Shown piece by piece: positions 8,411 through 16,253 of a DNA stretch of 64,000 bases. A program made the translations under genes and the position numbers. The stretch lies in contig JAJFVL010000015.1 of NCBI GenBank assembly GCA_021371855.1, forward strand, positions 1-64,000. The letters are read 5' to 3'. Under the pieces are notes generated by a model. That model worked only from the letters and a program-made list of their open reading frames with translations, did no database searches and had not been told where the DNA came from. Source of the stretch: Bacteroidales bacterium. Its GTDB lineage: Bacteria > Bacteroidota > Bacteroidia > Bacteroidales > VadinHA17. How positions within the stretch are numbered: position 1 is the first letter of the stretch; each line of letters starts with the position of its first letter.

Positions 8411-9385
8411 ATGATTCAACAGCTTATTAAGCCTTCAAATGTTGTTTTGACCGGATATTCCTATCTGAAAAGCGCCATCACAGGGAGTGTCACTGTAAAA
8501 GGCATGCCTGTTGCTGTTGGGGTGGAATTGACTAACAATTGCAACCTTAAATGTCCGGAATGTTCATCAGGATCTGGCCGGATGATAAGAGAACGGGGAT
8601 TTATGGACATTGGACTTTTTAACCGGGTTATTGAGGAATTGGATCCTTACCTTTGTAGTATCAATCTCTATTTTCAGGGTGAACCCATGTTGCATCCTCT
8701 GTTTTTCTCATTTCTCACGAACAGAATACATACATATACTGTTGTATCAACCAACGGTCATTTTTTATCGGAAGAGAATGCAAAAAAAATTGTACGGTCA
8801 GGGCTAAAAAAGCTGATAATATCTCTTGATGGCATCGATCAGGATACTTATTCCGCGTACAGGGTAAACGGGAATATTGATACTGTAATAAATGGTATAA
8901 AAAATGTCACTGATGCAAAGAAAAGATATAAATCATCCATTAATATTGAAATTCAGTTTGTCGTGAGCAAACTGAATGAGCATCAGATTCCAGAAGCCAG
9001 AGACCTTGCTCACAGGTTGAAAGCTTCGTTTATTTTGAAATCGATGCAGATAATAAATCCCGGGGACATCGGAACATGGCTGCCATCAGAGAAGCGATTC
9101 AGCAGATATAAAATTAAAAACGGGGGATATGTTATTAAAAATTCCCTGCCTGACAGGTGTGCCAGACTTTGGTTCAACCCTGTAATAACATGGGATGGGA
9201 AAGTAGTTCCCTGCTGTTTCGATAAAGATGCAGAATTTGTTATGGGAGATCTTAACCAGGATTCTTTCAGGGACATATGGAATGGTCCTAAATACAGAAG
9301 CTTCAGGAAAAGTATTCTATTAGGTCGTCACATGATCGATATATGCAGAAACTGCACTTCCGGGTTAAGGGGTGTAAAATATTAA
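8411..9385 (+). CDS. Radical SAM enzyme with SPASM domain
   Basis: A 324-aa protein. The [4Fe-4S]-SAM motif CxxxCxxC is Cys44, Cys48 and Cys51 (TNNCNLKCPEC). A partial TIM barrel follows, with NLYFQGEPMLHP in the GGE-like position and STNGHFL and ISLDGIDQDTYSAYR strands. The C-terminal SPASM region has Cys250, Cys268/269, Cys312 and Cys315 (VVPCCFDKD, DICRNC), suited to one auxiliary cluster. Such enzymes modify peptides or sugars or mature other enzymes; the actual substrate cannot be told. No precursor-peptide ORF is evident nearby. Divergent from the CarboxypepD_reg gene and convergent with frr. Confidence 0.85.
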   Translation: MIQQLIKPSNVVLTGYSYLKSAITGSVTVKGMPVAVGVELTNNCNLKCPECSSGSGRMIRERGFMDIGLFNRVIEELDPYLCSINLYFQGEPMLHPLFFSFLTNRIHTYTVVSTNGHFLSEENAKKIVRSGLKKLIISLDGIDQDTYSAYRVNGNIDTVINGIKNVTDAKKRYKSSINIEIQFVVSKLNEHQIPEARDLAHRLKASFILKSMQIINPGDIGTWLPSEKRFSRYKIKNGGYVIKNSLPDRCARLWFNPVITWDGKVVPCCFDKDAEFVMGDLNQDSFRDIWNGPKYRSFRKSILLGRHMIDICRNCTSGLRGVKY

Positions 9386-9530
9386 TATTTCATCTCATCC
9401 TCCGGTTCGTTCTCCTTACAGAGAAGGAGAATGACATGCATATTATTAATGATTTAACCCCTCGCCTTCGCGAGAGGGGTAAGGGTGAGGTGGATTTAAG
9501 TATGAGGGGAGTCCTTATTCCTTTACAGAA

Positions 9531-10094
9531 TTAAACTGTCATTATATCTTTTTCTTTTAATGCCATTACTTTTTCGACCTTTGCATTGAAAAGATTGGTC
9601 TTTTCCTGTACAAGTTCAACAGCTTCTTTCTCAAGATCTTCGGGTAATCCGTCTTTAAGCAACTGTTTCAGCTCATCATTAGCCCATTTGCGTGCATTCC
9701 GTATGCTTATTTTAGCTATTTCGCCTTCGTTCCTGACCTGTTTTACAAGTTGATGCCTCCTTTCCTCTGTAAGAGGAGGTATATTTATCCTGATAACTTC
9801 ACCGTTGTTAACAGGTGTAAGTCCAATATTTGCAGCCATTATAGCCTTTTCAATTGTTCCCAGCATATTCTTTTCCCAGGGTTGGACAAGGATCGTTTTG
9901 GCGTCGGGAGTATTAATATTGGAAACCTGAGTCAACGGGGAGTTAACTCCGTAATAGTCGACTGTGATACCATCGAGAAGAGCTGGATTAGATCTGCCGG
10001 CACGAAGTCTGGCAAGTTCATGCTCCAGGTGATTAATGGCTTTTTCCATTCTTTCCCAGGTCTCATCTGTTACAAGTTCAATTTCTTCGTTCAT
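9531..10094 (-). CDS. frr: Ribosome recycling factor
   Basis: A 187-aa cytosolic protein that with EF-G splits post-termination ribosomes. It shows the RRF hallmarks: N-terminal helix (MEKAINHLEHELARLRAGRSNPALLDGI), the domain II strands VDYYGVNSPLTQVSN and TILVQPWEKNMLGTIEKAI, then NDGEVIRI-like INIPPLTEERRHQLVK and the long C-terminal helices. Full length. It lies downstream of pyrH on the same strand with its own good promoter at 10164-10192. Confidence 0.97.
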   Translation of the reverse strand: MNEEIELVTDETWERMEKAINHLEHELARLRAGRSNPALLDGITVDYYGVNSPLTQVSNINTPDAKTILVQPWEKNMLGTIEKAIMAANIGLTPVNNGEVIRINIPPLTEERRHQLVKQVRNEGEIAKISIRNARKWANDELKQLLKDGLPEDLEKEAVELVQEKTNLFNAKVEKVMALKEKDIMTV

Positions 10095-10163
10095 TTGGTA
10101 CAGGTTAAATATTATTTACTGTTAACTATGTCCTTTTTTCCCTTTTTGGTTATTCGGGTAGAA

Positions 10164-10192
10164 CAAAAATAGTAAAATAGCGGGAAAAGCAA
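10164..10192 (-). promoter_or_regulatory. Promoter of frr (-7 TATTTTTG, -33 TTG)
   Basis: On the minus strand TATTTTTG (10171-10164) matches TAnnTTTG. A TTG at 10192-10190 sits 18 nt upstream, the usual Bacteroidota spacing. The predicted start near 10157 gives a leader of about 60 nt to the frr ATG. Confidence 0.65.
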
Positions 10193-10200
10193 TAATTCTT

Positions 10201-10908
10201 TCAATTACAGACTAGGGTCCCGATTTTTTCCCCGTTAATCAGTTTTTTAAGATTTCCAGGTTTATTCATATCAAATACGATAACAGGCATATTATTTTCC
10301 ATGCACATGGTAAAAGCAGTGGAATCCATAACTTTCAATCGCTTGTCAAGAACCTCTTCGAATGAGATCTTATCAAATTTTTCAGCATTTGAATTTTTCT
10401 CAGGATCGGAAGTATATACGCCATCAACCCGGGTACCTTTCAGAAGTACATCGGCTCCTATTTCAACTGCTCTGAGAGCAGATGCGGTGTCGGTTGTGAA
10501 GAAAGGGTTTCCGGTCCCTCCTGCAAGTATGCATATGGTATTGCTTTTAATGACTTCCAGCACCCGGTCGCGGTTATACAGTTCTCCGACAGGTTCCATA
10601 CGTATAGAAGTGAAAACTCTGGCTTTGCCTCCAAATCTCGAAATCGCGCTTTCGAGAGCAAGACTGTTTATAACTGTTGCCAGCATTCCCATCTGATCTC
10701 CTTTTACTCTGTCAAATCCCGATTCTGTACCTTTCAGACCACGGAATATGTTTCCACCCCCGATAACGATTGCCACCTGGCAACCTTTTTTCGCTACATC
10801 CATTACCTCGCGGGCATATTTTTCTAAAACAGAGTCGCTGATTCCCTGGTTCCCTTTTCCTGAGAGTGATTCTCCGCTGAGTTTGAGCAGGATCCTTGAA
10901 TATTGCAT
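10201..10908 (-). CDS. pyrH: UMP kinase
   Basis: A 235-aa hexameric bacterial UMP kinase of the amino-acid-kinase fold, phosphorylating UMP to UDP in pyrimidine nucleotide synthesis. Visible motifs: RILLKLSGESLSG (phosphate site), VIGGGNIFRG, DQMGMLATVINSLAL, the GGTGNPFFTTDTASALRA loop, LLKGTRVDGVYTSDP and DSTAFTMC. Length and start (MQYSRILLKLS) are typical. It lies between tsf, which ends with a terminator, and frr, the common bacterial gene order. Confidence 0.97.
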   Translation of the reverse strand: MQYSRILLKLSGESLSGKGNQGISDSVLEKYAREVMDVAKKGCQVAIVIGGGNIFRGLKGTESGFDRVKGDQMGMLATVINSLALESAISRFGGKARVFTSIRMEPVGELYNRDRVLEVIKSNTICILAGGTGNPFFTTDTASALRAVEIGADVLLKGTRVDGVYTSDPEKNSNAEKFDKISFEEVLDKRLKVMDSTAFTMCMENNMPVIVFDMNKPGNLKKLINGEKIGTLVCN

Positions 10909-11017
10909 TATATTAAATAAATTAAATTAAAATCATCTTATCTGCGATTCTTTTCAAATGCAATCATTGATAAGAGCAACGAATTTAATAAAACAGATTG
11001 GAATAAGCGAGGTAAGT

Positions 11018-11047
11018 AAAAAAAAAAGTGGCGCTTTGGGGCGCCAC
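11018..11047 (-). terminator. Strong intrinsic terminator after tsf
   Basis: GTGGCGC/GCGCCAC stem (11028-11034 with 11041-11047) and a 6-nt loop, followed on the minus strand by ten T (11018-11027). It ends the rplM-rpsI-rpsB-tsf unit 28 bases after the tsf stop. Confidence 0.93.
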
Positions 11048-11074
11048 CAGAATATTCAAATATGAACCTACGTA

Positions 11075-11905
11075 TTACTGATTTAGAGTAAAGCGTTTAA
11101 ATCCTGTTACGGAAAGGTCTTTATCGACAGACTGTAAATATTGTTTGATGGTGATTTTATTGTCTTTTATAAATTCCTGATTGAGGAGAGTACTTTCTTT
11201 GAAAAATTTATTTAGTTTGCCCTGGGCAATCTTATCAAGCATTTCCTCAGGTTTCCCATCATTCCTTGCCTGTTCTCTTCCGATTTCAAGTTCCTGAGCA
11301 ATAATTTTTTCAGGAACAGAATCTTTATCAACTGAAACAGGATTCATTGCAGCAACCTGCATTGCAACATCTTTATAAACCTGGACATCAGCTCCTGCTT
11401 TTGTAAAACCTACCAAAGAAGCAAGCTTGTTTCCGGGGTGAATGTATGCCTGAACGTAGGCAGCTTCAATTCTCTCACAATATGAAAGTTCAATCTTCTC
11501 TCCGATAATTCCTACAAATTGAACAACCTTCTCTTCGATTTTAACTCCATCCAGAGGAAGTGATTTAAGCTCTTCAAGGTCTGCAGGGTTTTTCTCAATT
11601 GCAATATCAAGAATATTGTTTGCAAGTGTAAGGAAGTTTGCGTTTTGCGCAACAAAATCAGTTTCGCTGCTCAAAACGATCATTGCTCCCATTTTCCCAT
11701 TGGAAGATACCCTTGCCAAAACTGCACCTTCTGTAGCCTCTCTGTCGGCACGTTTATTTGCAACAGCTTGTCCCTTCTCACGAATTATTTCAATAGCTTT
11801 GTCAAAGTTGCCTTCAGATTCTTCGAGAGCCTTCTTGCAGTCCATCATTCCGGCTAAGGTAACTCTTCTCAGTTTGGCAACATCAGCAGCATTTATAACA
11901 GCCAT
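11075..11905 (-). CDS. tsf: Translation elongation factor Ts
   Basis: A 276-aa guanine-nucleotide exchange factor for EF-Tu. The N-terminal UBA-like segment has AADVAKLRRVTLAGMMDCKKAL, where most bacteria read R..TGAGMMDCKKAL. The core has EGAVLARVSSNGKMGAMIVL and SSETDFVAQN, and the Ts core repeats include YIHPGNKLASLVGF and VAMQVAAMNP. The C-terminus ends ...LNKFFKESTLLNQEFIKDN and TIKQYL. Complete. It follows rpsB by 35 bases, and both are read from the upstream ribosomal promoter. Confidence 0.97.
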   Translation of the reverse strand: MAVINAADVAKLRRVTLAGMMDCKKALEESEGNFDKAIEIIREKGQAVANKRADREATEGAVLARVSSNGKMGAMIVLSSETDFVAQNANFLTLANNILDIAIEKNPADLEELKSLPLDGVKIEEKVVQFVGIIGEKIELSYCERIEAAYVQAYIHPGNKLASLVGFTKAGADVQVYKDVAMQVAAMNPVSVDKDSVPEKIIAQELEIGREQARNDGKPEEMLDKIAQGKLNKFFKESTLLNQEFIKDNKITIKQYLQSVDKDLSVTGFKRFTLNQ

Positions 11906-11940
11906 AATTTCCCCTTTGTTTTAAATAAAATATTCTATAA

Positions 11941-12843
11941 TTATTCTTCAGTTTCGTCTATAGTCTTCAGACTTTCGTCATCATCTGATTCGGTTGTGAG
12001 ATCATCATCTTCTTCTACCTCTTCTTCATCTTCAACTTCAACTTCTTCTTCATCTTCAACTATTGCTTCAATTATTGCAGGATGAACATCTTTTGTTTCA
12101 AGCTCTTTCCTTGTGAGCTTTTTATCTTTTTGCTGAGGTTCTTTATCTTTCTCAACTTTTCTTTCATTAAGTCCCTCTTCGATTGCCTGGCAAAGTATAC
12201 CGATTATTAATGATATTGACTTTGAAGCATCATCGTTTGCAGGAATCGGGAATTCTATATCAGAAGGATCTGAATTTGTGTCGACCATTGCAAAAACAGG
12301 GATGCCAAGTCTTTTTGCTTCTCTGACAGCGATATGTTCTTTGCATACATCTACAATAAAAAGTGCAGCCGGAAGTCGTGTAAGATCTATAATGCTTCCC
12401 AGTGTTTTTTCGAGTTTTGCTCTCTGCCTTGTAACCTGCAGCCTCTCACGTTTCGACAGATTCATGAAAGTTCCGTCAGCAGTCATCTTGTCAATTGAGG
12501 ACATCTTTTTAACAGCCTTACGGATAGTAGGAAAGTTTGTAAGCATACCACCTGGCCAACGCTCTACTACATAAGGCATATTAACTGATTTAACCTTTTC
12601 AGCAACAATCTCTTTAGCTTGTTTCTTTGTTGCCACAAAGAGTATCTTTTTGCCTGATCTGGCAATCTGTTTCATTGCTGAAGCAGATTCATCAATTTTT
12701 TCTACAGTTTTTTCAAGGTCAATGATATGAATACCGTTACGCTCCATGAAAATATAAGGGGCCATAGCAGGATTCCACTTTCTTTTAAGGTGTCCGAAAT
12801 GAACACCGGCATCGAGTAATTCTTTAAAATTTGTTCTGGGCAT
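11941..12843 (-). CDS. rpsB: 30S ribosomal protein S2 with long acidic C-terminal tail
   Basis: A 300-aa protein. The S2 core covers about 1-228 (NFKELLDAGVHFGHLKRKWNP, FVATKKQAKEIV, RWPGGMLTNF, PAALFIVDVCKEHIAVREA, PSDIEFPIPANDDASKSI). After it comes an extension: a lysine-rich linker (ERKVEKDKEPQQKDKKLTRK), then about 35 residues that are almost all Asp/Glu/Val/Ser. E. coli S2 lacks such a tail; acidic S2 extensions occur in Bacteroidota. S2 of this phylum helps suppress or replace Shine-Dalgarno dependence together with S21/bS1; a link of this tail to that is speculation. Confidence 0.96.
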   Translation of the reverse strand: MPRTNFKELLDAGVHFGHLKRKWNPAMAPYIFMERNGIHIIDLEKTVEKIDESASAMKQIARSGKKILFVATKKQAKEIVAEKVKSVNMPYVVERWPGGMLTNFPTIRKAVKKMSSIDKMTADGTFMNLSKRERLQVTRQRAKLEKTLGSIIDLTRLPAALFIVDVCKEHIAVREAKRLGIPVFAMVDTNSDPSDIEFPIPANDDASKSISLIIGILCQAIEEGLNERKVEKDKEPQQKDKKLTRKELETKDVHPAIIEAIVEDEEEVEVEDEEEVEEDDDLTTESDDDESLKTIDETEE

Positions 12844-12889
12844 TTTTTTGGTTTTTAAGTTTACATTCTTTCAATCAATTGCAGAGTAG

Positions 12890-12907
12890 TTCCGCCAGCT
12901 GGCGGAA
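12890..12907. repeat. 18-bp perfect palindrome between rpsI and rpsB
   Basis: TTCCGCCAGCTGGCGGAA is its own reverse complement and lies in the 119-bp spacer between rpsI and rpsB. There is no adjacent T run, so it is not a standard terminator. A related sequence (CCACCGGCTGGCGG) occurs at 54202-54215, suggesting a dispersed repeat or an attenuating hairpin. Confidence 0.7.
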
Positions 12908-12962
12908 GTCTTTGCAATTTAGATACTAAACTTGCATCTATATCGACTGACTTATTTAAATT

Positions 12963-13349
12963 CTAACGTTTACTGAACTGGAATCTTCTGCGGGCTTTTG
13001 GCTGACCGGGTTTCTTCCTTTCAACCTCACGTGGGTCGCGTGTTACAAATCCGTTTGCCTTAAGGGCTGATTTGCTTTCAGTATCAATCTTAATAAGGGC
13101 TCTGGTGATTCCCAGACGAAGAGCTTCAGCCTGCCCTTTAACACCACCACCGTCGAGATTGCAATTGATATCATATTTATCAGTAGCGTTTAAAAGAACA
13201 AGAGGCTGTGTCACAACATACTGAAGTGTTTCAGCTCCGAAATATTCTTTATAATCTCTACCGTTAACAGTGATTTTTCCCTTGCCATCGCTTAAATATA
13301 CCCGTGCTACAGCTGCTTTCCTTCTTCCAAGAGCATTGATTGGTTCCAT
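12963..13349 (-). CDS. rpsI: 30S ribosomal protein S9
   Basis: A 128-aa S9 with NALGRRKAAVARVYLSDGKG at the start, the core VTQPLVLLNATDKYDI and GGGVKGQAEALRLGITRAL, and the basic tail RDPREVERKKPGQPKARRR...QFSKR that reaches the P site. Complete. It is 19 bases downstream of rplM, the near-universal L13-S9 pair. Confidence 0.98.
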   Translation of the reverse strand: MEPINALGRRKAAVARVYLSDGKGKITVNGRDYKEYFGAETLQYVVTQPLVLLNATDKYDINCNLDGGGVKGQAEALRLGITRALIKIDTESKSALKANGFVTRDPREVERKKPGQPKARRRFQFSKR

Positions 13350-13368
13350 ATCTGTTGCTTAATATTTT

Positions 13369-13812
13369 TTAAAGTTCAATTTTTTTGGGTTTCTGTGCTT
13401 CATGAGGATGTGCAGTTCCGGCATAAACATGAAGGTTTCTGAAGAGGGCACTTCCAAGCCTGTTTTTAGGTAGCATACCCTTTACGGCTTTTTCAACCAT
13501 AGTAATGGGATTTTTCTTCATCATTGCTTCAGCAGTTGTAAATTTCTGACCTCCAGGATAACCGGAATACTTTACATATAGCTTATCTGACCATTTTTCA
13601 CCTGTCAAATCGACTTTCTCAGCATTAATAACAATAACATTATCACCGCAATCAACATGGGGTGTAAAGTTGGTTTTGTTTTTTCCTCTTAACATCGAGG
13701 CCACAACTGTAGCAAGTCTTCCAAGAACCTTGCCCTCAGCATCAATAATTACCCACTCCTTGTCAACGGTAGCTTTATTTGCTGATACTGTTTTATAGCT
13801 TAAGGTGTTCAC
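13369..13812 (-). CDS. rplM: 50S ribosomal protein L13
   Basis: A 147-aa L13: WVIIDAEGKVLGRLATVVAS, LRGKNKTNFTPHVDCGDNVI, VNAEKVDLTGEKWSDKLY, then MLPKNRLGSALFRNLHVYAG and AHPHEAQKPKKIEL. Complete, first gene of the rplM-rpsI-rpsB-tsf unit. The leader contains a small hairpin at 13859-13874 that may serve autogenous control. Confidence 0.98.
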   Translation of the reverse strand: MNTLSYKTVSANKATVDKEWVIIDAEGKVLGRLATVVASMLRGKNKTNFTPHVDCGDNVIVINAEKVDLTGEKWSDKLYVKYSGYPGGQKFTTAEAMMKKNPITMVEKAVKGMLPKNRLGSALFRNLHVYAGTAHPHEAQKPKKIEL

Positions 13813-13858
13813 TAGTACTTATTTTTAAATTGATATACTTCTATTTAATGTAAATATT

Positions 13859-13874
13859 ACCCATAAATTCGGGT
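13859..13874 (-). promoter_or_regulatory. Hairpin in the rplM leader
   Basis: ACCC/GGGT arms enclose ATAAATTC-type sequence directly after the predicted transcription start, about 50 nt before the rplM ATG. L13 leaders with autoregulatory structure have been proposed in Bacteroidia; whether this one matches that model cannot be decided by eye. Confidence 0.35.
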
Positions 13875-13877
13875 CTG

Positions 13878-13885
13878 CAAAAATA
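13878..13885 (-). promoter_or_regulatory. -7 box of the rplM operon
   Basis: TATTTTTG on the minus strand matches TAnnTTTG exactly. The upstream DNA is T-rich but gives no clear -33 TTTG. The box lies 66 bases from the rplM ATG, giving a leader of roughly 60 nt. Confidence 0.6.
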
Positions 13886-13968
13886 CAACATATTTCATAA
13901 AAAAAAAGAATATTGCATAGATTTTCTTTTTGTTAGACAAAAGTAGGTTATTTTTATGTGTTATTATA

Positions 13969-14466
13969 ATGCGAATTACTAAAGATTTTGTAAGGATGGA
14001 TGATGACAGATTGTTATTGTTGAAAGCAGTGGAAATTGCAACTGAAGGGATAAGAAATGGAGGAGGACCTTTTGGCGCTGTGGTCGCCAGGGAGGGGAAA
14101 ATAATTGCTGAAGCTTATAACCAGGTTACTCTTAAAAATGATCCAACAGCTCATGCCGAAATACAGGCAATCAGACAGGCTGCCTCATTTTTAAAATCAT
14201 ACGATCTTAGAGAATGCACTCTTTATTCTTCGTGTGAGCCATGTCCGATGTGCCTTGGTGCGATTTACTGGGCAGGAATAACAAAAGTGGTCTACGCTTC
14301 TGACCGCAACGACGCTGCCAGTGCTGGTTTTAGCGATAATATAATTTACAGTGAGATAATGCTCGATCCCTCTGACAGAAAAATTTCCTTTATACGGATG
14401 GCTGAAAAAGAAGGAAGCAAGGTTTTCAAAAGATGGAATGAATTTGAAGAAAAAACCCCCTATTGA
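13969..14466 (+). CDS. Guanine-deaminase-like nucleoside/nucleobase deaminase
   Basis: A cytidine-deaminase-fold zinc enzyme of 165 aa. The zinc/proton-relay motif is TAHAEIQAI (HAE) and the second half is SSCEPCPMCLGAIYWAGI (PCxxC). The sequence NDPTAHAEIQAIRQA plus CLGAIYWA resembles B. subtilis-type guanine deaminase (GuaD) more than tRNA adenosine deaminase TadA, and the C-terminal end (FSDNIIYSEI, FKRWNEF) also fits GuaD. It would convert guanine to xanthine. I take the ATG at 13969 (MRITKDF); an upstream ATG at 13930 adds a non-conserved stretch. It is followed after 4 bases by the glycosylase gene. Confidence 0.85.
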   Translation: MRITKDFVRMDDDRLLLLKAVEIATEGIRNGGGPFGAVVAREGKIIAEAYNQVTLKNDPTAHAEIQAIRQAASFLKSYDLRECTLYSSCEPCPMCLGAIYWAGITKVVYASDRNDAASAGFSDNIIYSEIMLDPSDRKISFIRMAEKEGSKVFKRWNEFEEKTPY

Positions 14467-14470
14467 CAAT

Positions 14471-14986
14471 ATGCAGGGAAAGAAAAGATTAACAAGGGAT
14501 TTCTATATCCGGGATGTCCTTATTGTGGCACCTGAACTGATTGGCAAAGCACTTGTCGTCAGATCTGGTATTAAGGCATGCAGGAAATATATAATAACTG
14601 AGACAGAAGCTTACAGAGGAATTGAGGATAAGGCCTGTCATGCAAGCAGGGGCAGAACGGAACGAACTGATGTAATGTTTTTGCAGGGAGGGAAAGTATA
14701 TGTCTATTTTGTTTATGGGATGTACTGGATGCTCAACATTGTTACAGGCGAAGAAAATAATCCGCAGGCAGCTCTCATCCGTAGTGTTGAAGGTTTTGAC
14801 GGTCCGGGAAAACTGACCAGGGCAATCGGGATTGATAAGTCATTTTATGGCGAGGATCTGACTCTTTCTGACAGAATGTGGATTGAAGATTCTGAAATTT
14901 CTCCTGTTATTAAGACCGGACAAAGAATCGGAATAGATTATGCCGGGGAATTCTGGAAAACAAGGCAATGGAGATATTATATATAA
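14471..14986 (+). CDS. DNA-3-methyladenine glycosylase (AAG/MPG family)
   Basis: Base-excision-repair enzyme that removes alkylated purines. It shows the MPG-family order: LTRDFYIRDVLIVAPELIGK, then the catalytic region ITETEAYRGIEDKACHASRG (the Glu of ETEAY is the general base), DVMFLQGGKVYVYFVYGMYWMLNIVTG, AALIRSVEG, DGPGKLTRAIGI and the C-terminal RIGIDYAGEFW. About 171 aa, typical. Start at 14471 (MQGKKRLTRD); a longer in-frame start at 14438 would overlap the deaminase gene. Probably co-transcribed with the deaminase. Confidence 0.92.
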   Translation: MQGKKRLTRDFYIRDVLIVAPELIGKALVVRSGIKACRKYIITETEAYRGIEDKACHASRGRTERTDVMFLQGGKVYVYFVYGMYWMLNIVTGEENNPQAALIRSVEGFDGPGKLTRAIGIDKSFYGEDLTLSDRMWIEDSEISPVIKTGQRIGIDYAGEFWKTRQWRYYI

Positions 14987-15018
14987 ATCTTAGCCGGTCA
15001 GGGAGCAGTTGCTGTTTT

Positions 15019-16125
15019 CTATTTTTTTAATGTTGCCAGTTTAATAAACTTATCAAAGTTCAGATGAAGAGTAACGGCATTATCAAGCCTTTTTAAATCT
15101 ATATCATAATAGGTCTCCAATCCAAGGAACAATTCAAAGAAACTTTCAGGAAGCAGAGTCAGGGAAAGCCAATTTGTAATTATTCTTCTGTTGGCGATAA
15201 TAACATTCTGGTAATCAGAAATACTGCTGTAAATTGTATTGCCATTTGGTGCAAAGAAATTATGTGATTTCCAGTAAGCTGCTCCAAAATAGATTGACTT
15301 GTATGTATAGTGCAGCCTGTACCAGTTTCCACGCCCAACCCCGATACTTGAGGAAGAATGTCCGGTAAGTTCGTTACTCAAGAACAGATTATATTCAAAT
15401 CCGGCCTGCCCGTATTTCTTTTCTGCAATATCGAAGTTGATTCGGGTTCCGGTTGCTAGATTAAAATAGGTTTCCATGTGTTCGGGGTAATTGCTTATCT
15501 GTCCGCCGAAATGCTTGAACTGGATTTGCACCGGTATTTCGAAATTAATTAAATCTGAAACAGGAGATGATGTATATTTGAAAGATTCTCCGGCAGTAAA
15601 CACCTCCCTGGTATTGTCGCCTTTGTATATGAAATTTTCCCAGCTTATCCATGCGTCATTAAAAAAATGATTGCTTGTTGTTTTTATTTGAAGGCCATCT
15701 TCAGCATAGGAAGCATTATAAAGACGTTCGCTGTTGAAATGAGGATCTGACATTTTATGTTTATCACACCCTTCCAGCGAGCCAACTGTAAGGGTAGTGC
15801 TTTCAATAAAATTCCATGATGCTGAAAAAACCGGTTTTATCTGCGAAAACTTTTCAGTGCCGGCATATTTTAATATGTGTGTCCCTAAACGCAGATTAAA
15901 ATTTTCAGCTGGCCAATAGACTATTTCAGGTTTTAAAAAATACCCGATGAGAGTATATCCTTCAATAACAGGGTTGAAATATTCATTGTTTTTTAAAAAA
16001 TTAATGTTTTTAAGTCTTAGATATATTTCTCCCGGTTCTCCACCTGAATTATCAGTGATCTGCCCGGTTGTTGAATTAATGATCAGGGAGGAAATTAAAA
16101 ATATTAAAATAAGATATTTCTTCAT
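15019..16125 (-). CDS. Predicted outer-membrane beta-barrel protein, function unknown
   Basis: About 368 aa. The start at 16125 (MKKYLILIFLISSLIINSTTG) gives a signal peptide. The rest shows alternating hydrophobic/polar strands rich in aromatic residues (WISWENFIYKGDN, NWYRLHYTYKSIYFGAAYWKS) and ends in a strand-like segment, as in outer-membrane barrels. No plug, STN or named motif. Monocistronic, convergent with the glycosylase gene and divergent from the DUF2723 gene. I do not recognise a specific family. Confidence 0.6.
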   Translation of the reverse strand: MKKYLILIFLISSLIINSTTGQITDNSGGEPGEIYLRLKNINFLKNNEYFNPVIEGYTLIGYFLKPEIVYWPAENFNLRLGTHILKYAGTEKFSQIKPVFSASWNFIESTTLTVGSLEGCDKHKMSDPHFNSERLYNASYAEDGLQIKTTSNHFFNDAWISWENFIYKGDNTREVFTAGESFKYTSSPVSDLINFEIPVQIQFKHFGGQISNYPEHMETYFNLATGTRINFDIAEKKYGQAGFEYNLFLSNELTGHSSSSIGVGRGNWYRLHYTYKSIYFGAAYWKSHNFFAPNGNTIYSSISDYQNVIIANRRIITNWLSLTLLPESFFELFLGLETYYDIDLKRLDNAVTLHLNFDKFIKLATLKK

Positions 16126-16253
16126 GGTTGCATATTTAAACAAAAGTAGCAAAATAGTTACAAGTTAAATTGATGTTAAATGGAATTGCAAATGTGGGCA
16201 TATAATAAATTTTTACGTTCTTTGTTCTCAAATTATCTAAAAACAGATCGTTT

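Noticed and set aside
9343..9534. 63-aa frame after the radical SAM gene, considered as a precursor peptide
   Set aside because: It overlaps the 3' end of the enzyme gene in another frame and then runs through GC-rich spacer repeats (CCCCTCGCCTTCGCGAGAGGGG-like), with no leader or core-peptide pattern.
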